Assembly (NCBI RefSeq): GCF_014356525.2
Contig: NC_052515.1
Span: 17,768,531 to 17,832,530, forward strand
DNA from: Nilaparvata lugens
Taxonomy: Eukaryota; Arthropoda; Insecta; Hemiptera; Delphacidae
Length of the DNA: 64,000 nucleotides
Direction of reading: 5' to 3'
Shown here: positions 61,465 through 64,000 of the stretch, piece after piece
Layout: every line of letters starts with the position of its first letter
Numbering within the stretch: position 1 is the first letter of the stretch
Notes under the pieces: model-generated
What the model was told of the DNA's origin: nothing
Databases searched by the model: none
The model's input: only the letters and a program-made list of their open reading frames with translations
Program-made: the position numbers and the translations under genes

Positions 61465-62298
61465 GACAAGACTGTGCGAGTATTTTAAAGCTTTCACTAT
61501 GAGTGGGAAAGCCAACCATTCATATCCACTAATAAATAAGGCAAAATTTGATGGTACCATACAACAATTACTGGTACCATATAGTTTTGAATCTGAACAG
61601 GGCAATTATTCCGAAAATCATGTTATATTATACCGTACATGCACAGTATATATAGCTTACGGCATAAGGCATATGGTATCATAATTATATTTTATGCACA
61701 GTAATGTATTAGTTTATCACACGATAAAATATAAATTCACAAGAATAAAGCCAACACGAATGTTATGAGAATTGCAACTATGGCTGTATTGATAGTTTTT
61801 ATCCACTAGTCATTCATCAATATTGTCACCTCCCTCATCATAATATTATTTTACATCAACATCATCACTTCAATAAACTCTAGTCTTTCTCGATTAGTTG
61901 AATATGCTACTATTGAGACATTGTTTGTAAAATAATAAATTTATTATTTGTACACTGAGAAGTATAGTTTTAAATAAATTTGTACGTTTAGAAAATGAAT
62001 GTCATGCTTTTTAATGAGAGTTTCCTAGTAAATGTCATCTCTTTTGAATCAACATCTTTTTGAATACTTGAGCTACTCAACTGAGAGTAGAGGTACGCTT
62101 GGAATAGAATAACTCACTTGCTCACTTCACTTGCTCAACAAAGCATAAATAGTATTAAAATATTATGACTATCTCAATTTTATTAAACTAATATCTATAA
62201 GCTGTTTTTAGAATTTTAATTTTTTATTGGACTGCTGGAATAAATCCAAATACTCCTTGAAAAACGCTCTCACTGAATAACTTAGGATGACAACTAAC
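61465..62298 (+). other. 3' UTR of the long isoform and flank
   Basis: Follows the exon 7a stop. It contains the candidate polyadenylation signals and AT-rich DNA. A 61-codon frame at 61499-61684 is not supported as a gene. Confidence 0.5.
61744..61877 (+). terminator. Candidate polyadenylation signals for exon 7a
   Basis: AATAAA at 61744-61749 and again at 61872-61877, 280 and 408 bases after the exon 7a stop. A further AATAAA-type cluster lies at 61933-61975. Which one is used cannot be told from sequence. Confidence 0.45.
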
Positions 62299-62299
62299 T

Positions 62300-62649
62300 A
62301 CAGGACAAGAAGTGTGTTGAACATGGGTGTGTACTGTACACACATCTCAACATTACATTCTTGTCATCATAGCTGAAGGCTTATTGAACAAAATTCTTTG
62401 AAGTTGGGTTTTTGTTCGGTTTTGATTTTTTTATTCGTATTATTTATTTTTTCTTTGCTGCTCTTTTTGAGGTGAAATTATTTTTGTATATCATTATGTA
62501 TTACATTATAATCTGTAGTTTTCCTGTGGTTTATATAATGTTTATATAATGTTATATAATGTTTTGGTTTTTTATTCTATGGTTGAATGCTGCTGTCAAG
62601 CAGCATGACGAGCATGTGTGTACGCACATGTTCAACACACTTTACCTGT
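62300..62649. mobile_element. MITE between the two alternative terminal exons
   Basis: Inverted ends share AGTGTGTTGAACATG (62311-62325 and, reversed, about 62626-62641), extended outward by ACAGG on both sides and inward by TACACACAT. The body is about 320 bp, non-coding and T-rich. An 8-bp hairpin (ATGCTGCT-gtca-AGCAGCAT) lies at about 62587-62606, inside the right end. Confidence 0.65.
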
Positions 62650-63458
62650 CGTTAATGACCACCCTTACTGATTATTAGTGATTATAAGATTGAAACTGAT
62701 TAAAATGGATCCAAATATATCGTTACAGAGTATACTTCGATGAACAGGTGAACCATAGACCTATACTAAAAAAACAGTAAAAACTTACTGATTATACCAA
62801 CTTCTGATATTACAATAAGTAGGTACTCTATATACTTTTTGTATCAGGCTATAGGTACGGTATAGAATAGGAAATACGTGATATCAATAAACTATCAACT
62901 CTCTCAATATCATACTTATAAATACTTATGAATGTATGATATCTTGTGAGTGTAGCGAATCAACGAATATAATAACATTTATCAATAAAACCTATCTTTT
63001 TTCTTGCATGTTTTGTGTTGGAAGCTTGCATAATATTCATGATATTTCAGAATAACTAAAATTAATTTCCATTCTGCTGTAATAATTCAGTCTATTCCGC
63101 AATTGAGTAGGCTACTATCTCTATTTTGTTTCAGTCTATTAATTCCGTTTTTCACTGCAACTTGATACGGCATCATCTTTTTTTAATGCGGTCAACTTGA
63201 TTTTCAATCACTTCCATTTTAATCTATTAATAATTGTGTTTTTGTAAAGTTCAACATCATCTGCTCACTTATTTCCAATAGGTACTGTAATTTTTATTTC
63301 AATTCTCTTTTGTCTTCCTCAACAGTTAGAGTACTAAATTATCCACTTGTTATACTGAACAATACAATAACACGATTACTCCATTAACCTCGATTACTTT
63401 ACAATAAATTTGATTTAATCGATTTTCTCAGTTTTAATGCAAATTTTGTCCAATCTAG
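62650..63458. other. DNA leading to exon 7b
   Basis: AT-rich. No further exon was recognised. The pyrimidine tract before 63459 is weak (ttttgtccaatctag), which may matter for the choice between terminal exons. Confidence 0.5.
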
Positions 63459-63633
63459 AGATCGGATGACTCCTGAAAAAGCGATGGAACATCACTGGAT
63501 AGTCAACAACAACACAGAATTTGCATTGAGCAAAGCAAAGCTGAAAAGATATGTCATCAAGAAGCGATGGATTAAAGCTGCTAACACTATAATTGCGTTA
63601 AGGAGAATGGGAGCTAAGCTAGAAAGGGACTAA
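63459..63633 (+). CDS. Strn-Mlck: MLCK terminal exon 7b: end of kinase domain plus calmodulin-binding tail
   Basis: Acceptor ccaatctag. The exon completes Glu275 and gives DRMTPEKAMEHHWI, a second version of subdomain XI with the invariant Arg277. After NNNTEFALSKA comes a basic amphipathic segment, KLKRYVIKKRW then IKAANTIIALRRMG, ending LERD and TAA at 63631-63633. It lines up without gaps with the vertebrate MLCK calmodulin-binding helix (RRKWQKTG..): anchors Trp312, Ile319 and Met325 have 1-8-14 spacing. In MLCKs this helix is the autoinhibitory segment released by Ca2+/calmodulin. The exon lies outside the open-frame lengths usually reported and is easily missed. Start is defined by phase and the kinase alignment. 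Confidence 0.85.
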
Positions 63634-64000
63634 GCTAGAAGGGGTTGAGCTAGAAATTTCTAGCTTATCTCTTTTTAGCTAAATCCCTTAAGGGATTAAT
63701 CTAGTTTAAATTAAAAATTCAATTAACGTTCAATCCAGTTACTGTCCATACTTGGACCGTTCATGTCAGATAGAACCTCCACGTTAGATAAAAACTTTTT
63801 CAGTACAAAGATGGTAGATATAGTTCAACCACTAAATTATATATATAATATGCATTTATGAAAATCATGTGAAAATGTCTAAAATGTGAAAGTTGTCTTA
63901 ATGTGATATCTTAAATGTGAAACTATAAAAATATTTCCATTATATTTCATCACAGCATATTACTGTAATATAAAATGTTATTGGAATTGGGAATTATTGT
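63634..64000 (+). other. 3' UTR of the short isoform, with palindromes
   Basis: Begins after the exon 7b stop and runs off the window. 'aagctagaa' is repeated across the stop codon. Perfect palindromes lie at 63648-63665 (AGCTAGAAATTTCTAGCT) and 63682-63697 (AATCCCTTAAGGGATT). No AATAAA was seen before the window ends, so the polyadenylation site may lie beyond it. Confidence 0.5.

Larger units (their letters stand above)
34316..63633 (+). other. Strn-Mlck: Myosin light chain kinase gene with two alternative 3' ends
   Basis: Eight coding exons join in frame. The six shared exons total 824 nt. With exon 7a (2,851 nt) they give 1,224 codons plus stop; with exon 7b (175 nt) they give 332 codons plus stop. 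All junctions have GT donors and AG acceptors and phases match throughout. The product is a Ser/Thr kinase of the titin/MLCK superfamily, which phosphorylates myosin regulatory light chain or related cytoskeletal targets under calmodulin control. Kinase landmarks in the predicted protein are the Gly loop GRGKFGTV at 41-48, Lys63, Glu79, HLDLKPEN at 153-160, DFG at 175-177 and APE at 199-201, so an active enzyme is expected. The Asp of DFG separates it from titin kinase itself. The Stretchin-MLCK assignment is inference; longer isoforms with Ig domains encoded upstream are possible. Confidence 0.85.

Overview
The window looks like AT-rich insect nuclear DNA. It has one split gene with GT/AG introns of 1.5-6.8 kb, abundant microsatellites, MITE-like palindromes, and LTR and non-LTR retroelements. 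Several repeats resemble sequences I associate with planthoppers (Hemiptera, Delphacidae), but that placement is inference; no species-diagnostic gene is present.

Layout: 1-34 kb holds no convincing host gene. It contains diverged tandem repeats (0-1.8 kb), two copies of one palindromic MITE in opposite orientation (1.84-2.36 kb), long polypurine/polypyrimidine tracts (2.6-6, 12.7-13.3, 16.4-16.7, 22.8-23.0, 24.6-24.9 kb), a 5.9-kb LTR element lacking pol (16.7-22.6 kb), a ~155-bp tandem array (27.1-28.0 kb) and a 0.4-kb dispersed repeat (30.1 kb). Most long open frames here are translations of simple repeats.

34.3-63.6 kb carries one plus-strand gene for a myosin light chain kinase of the titin/MLCK superfamily, probably the insect Stretchin-MLCK orthologue. 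Six shared exons (34344-34377, 38415-38505, 44511-44714, 46248-46389, 49685-49884, 56653-56805) encode the kinase domain as far as subdomain X. Two alternative 3'-terminal exons follow, both entered in the same phase and both supplying the end of the domain. Exon 7a (58614-61464) adds a ~930-residue low-complexity tail (predicted total 1,224 aa). Exon 7b (63459-63633) adds a short tail with an MLCK-type calmodulin-binding segment (predicted total 332 aa). Choosing one terminal exon therefore appears to decide whether the kinase carries its calmodulin-binding autoregulatory segment. This is the most interesting signal in the window.

The gene's introns hold a LINE relic (37.7 kb), a retroelement-type 3' hairpin (40.5 kb), several MITEs (46.6, 50.7, 62.3 kb), a hammerhead-ribozyme-like motif (50.04 kb) and a 4.1-kb jockey-type non-LTR retrotransposon (51.7-55.85 kb). 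The retrotransposon's reverse transcriptase frame is open although its ORF1 and endonuclease are broken.
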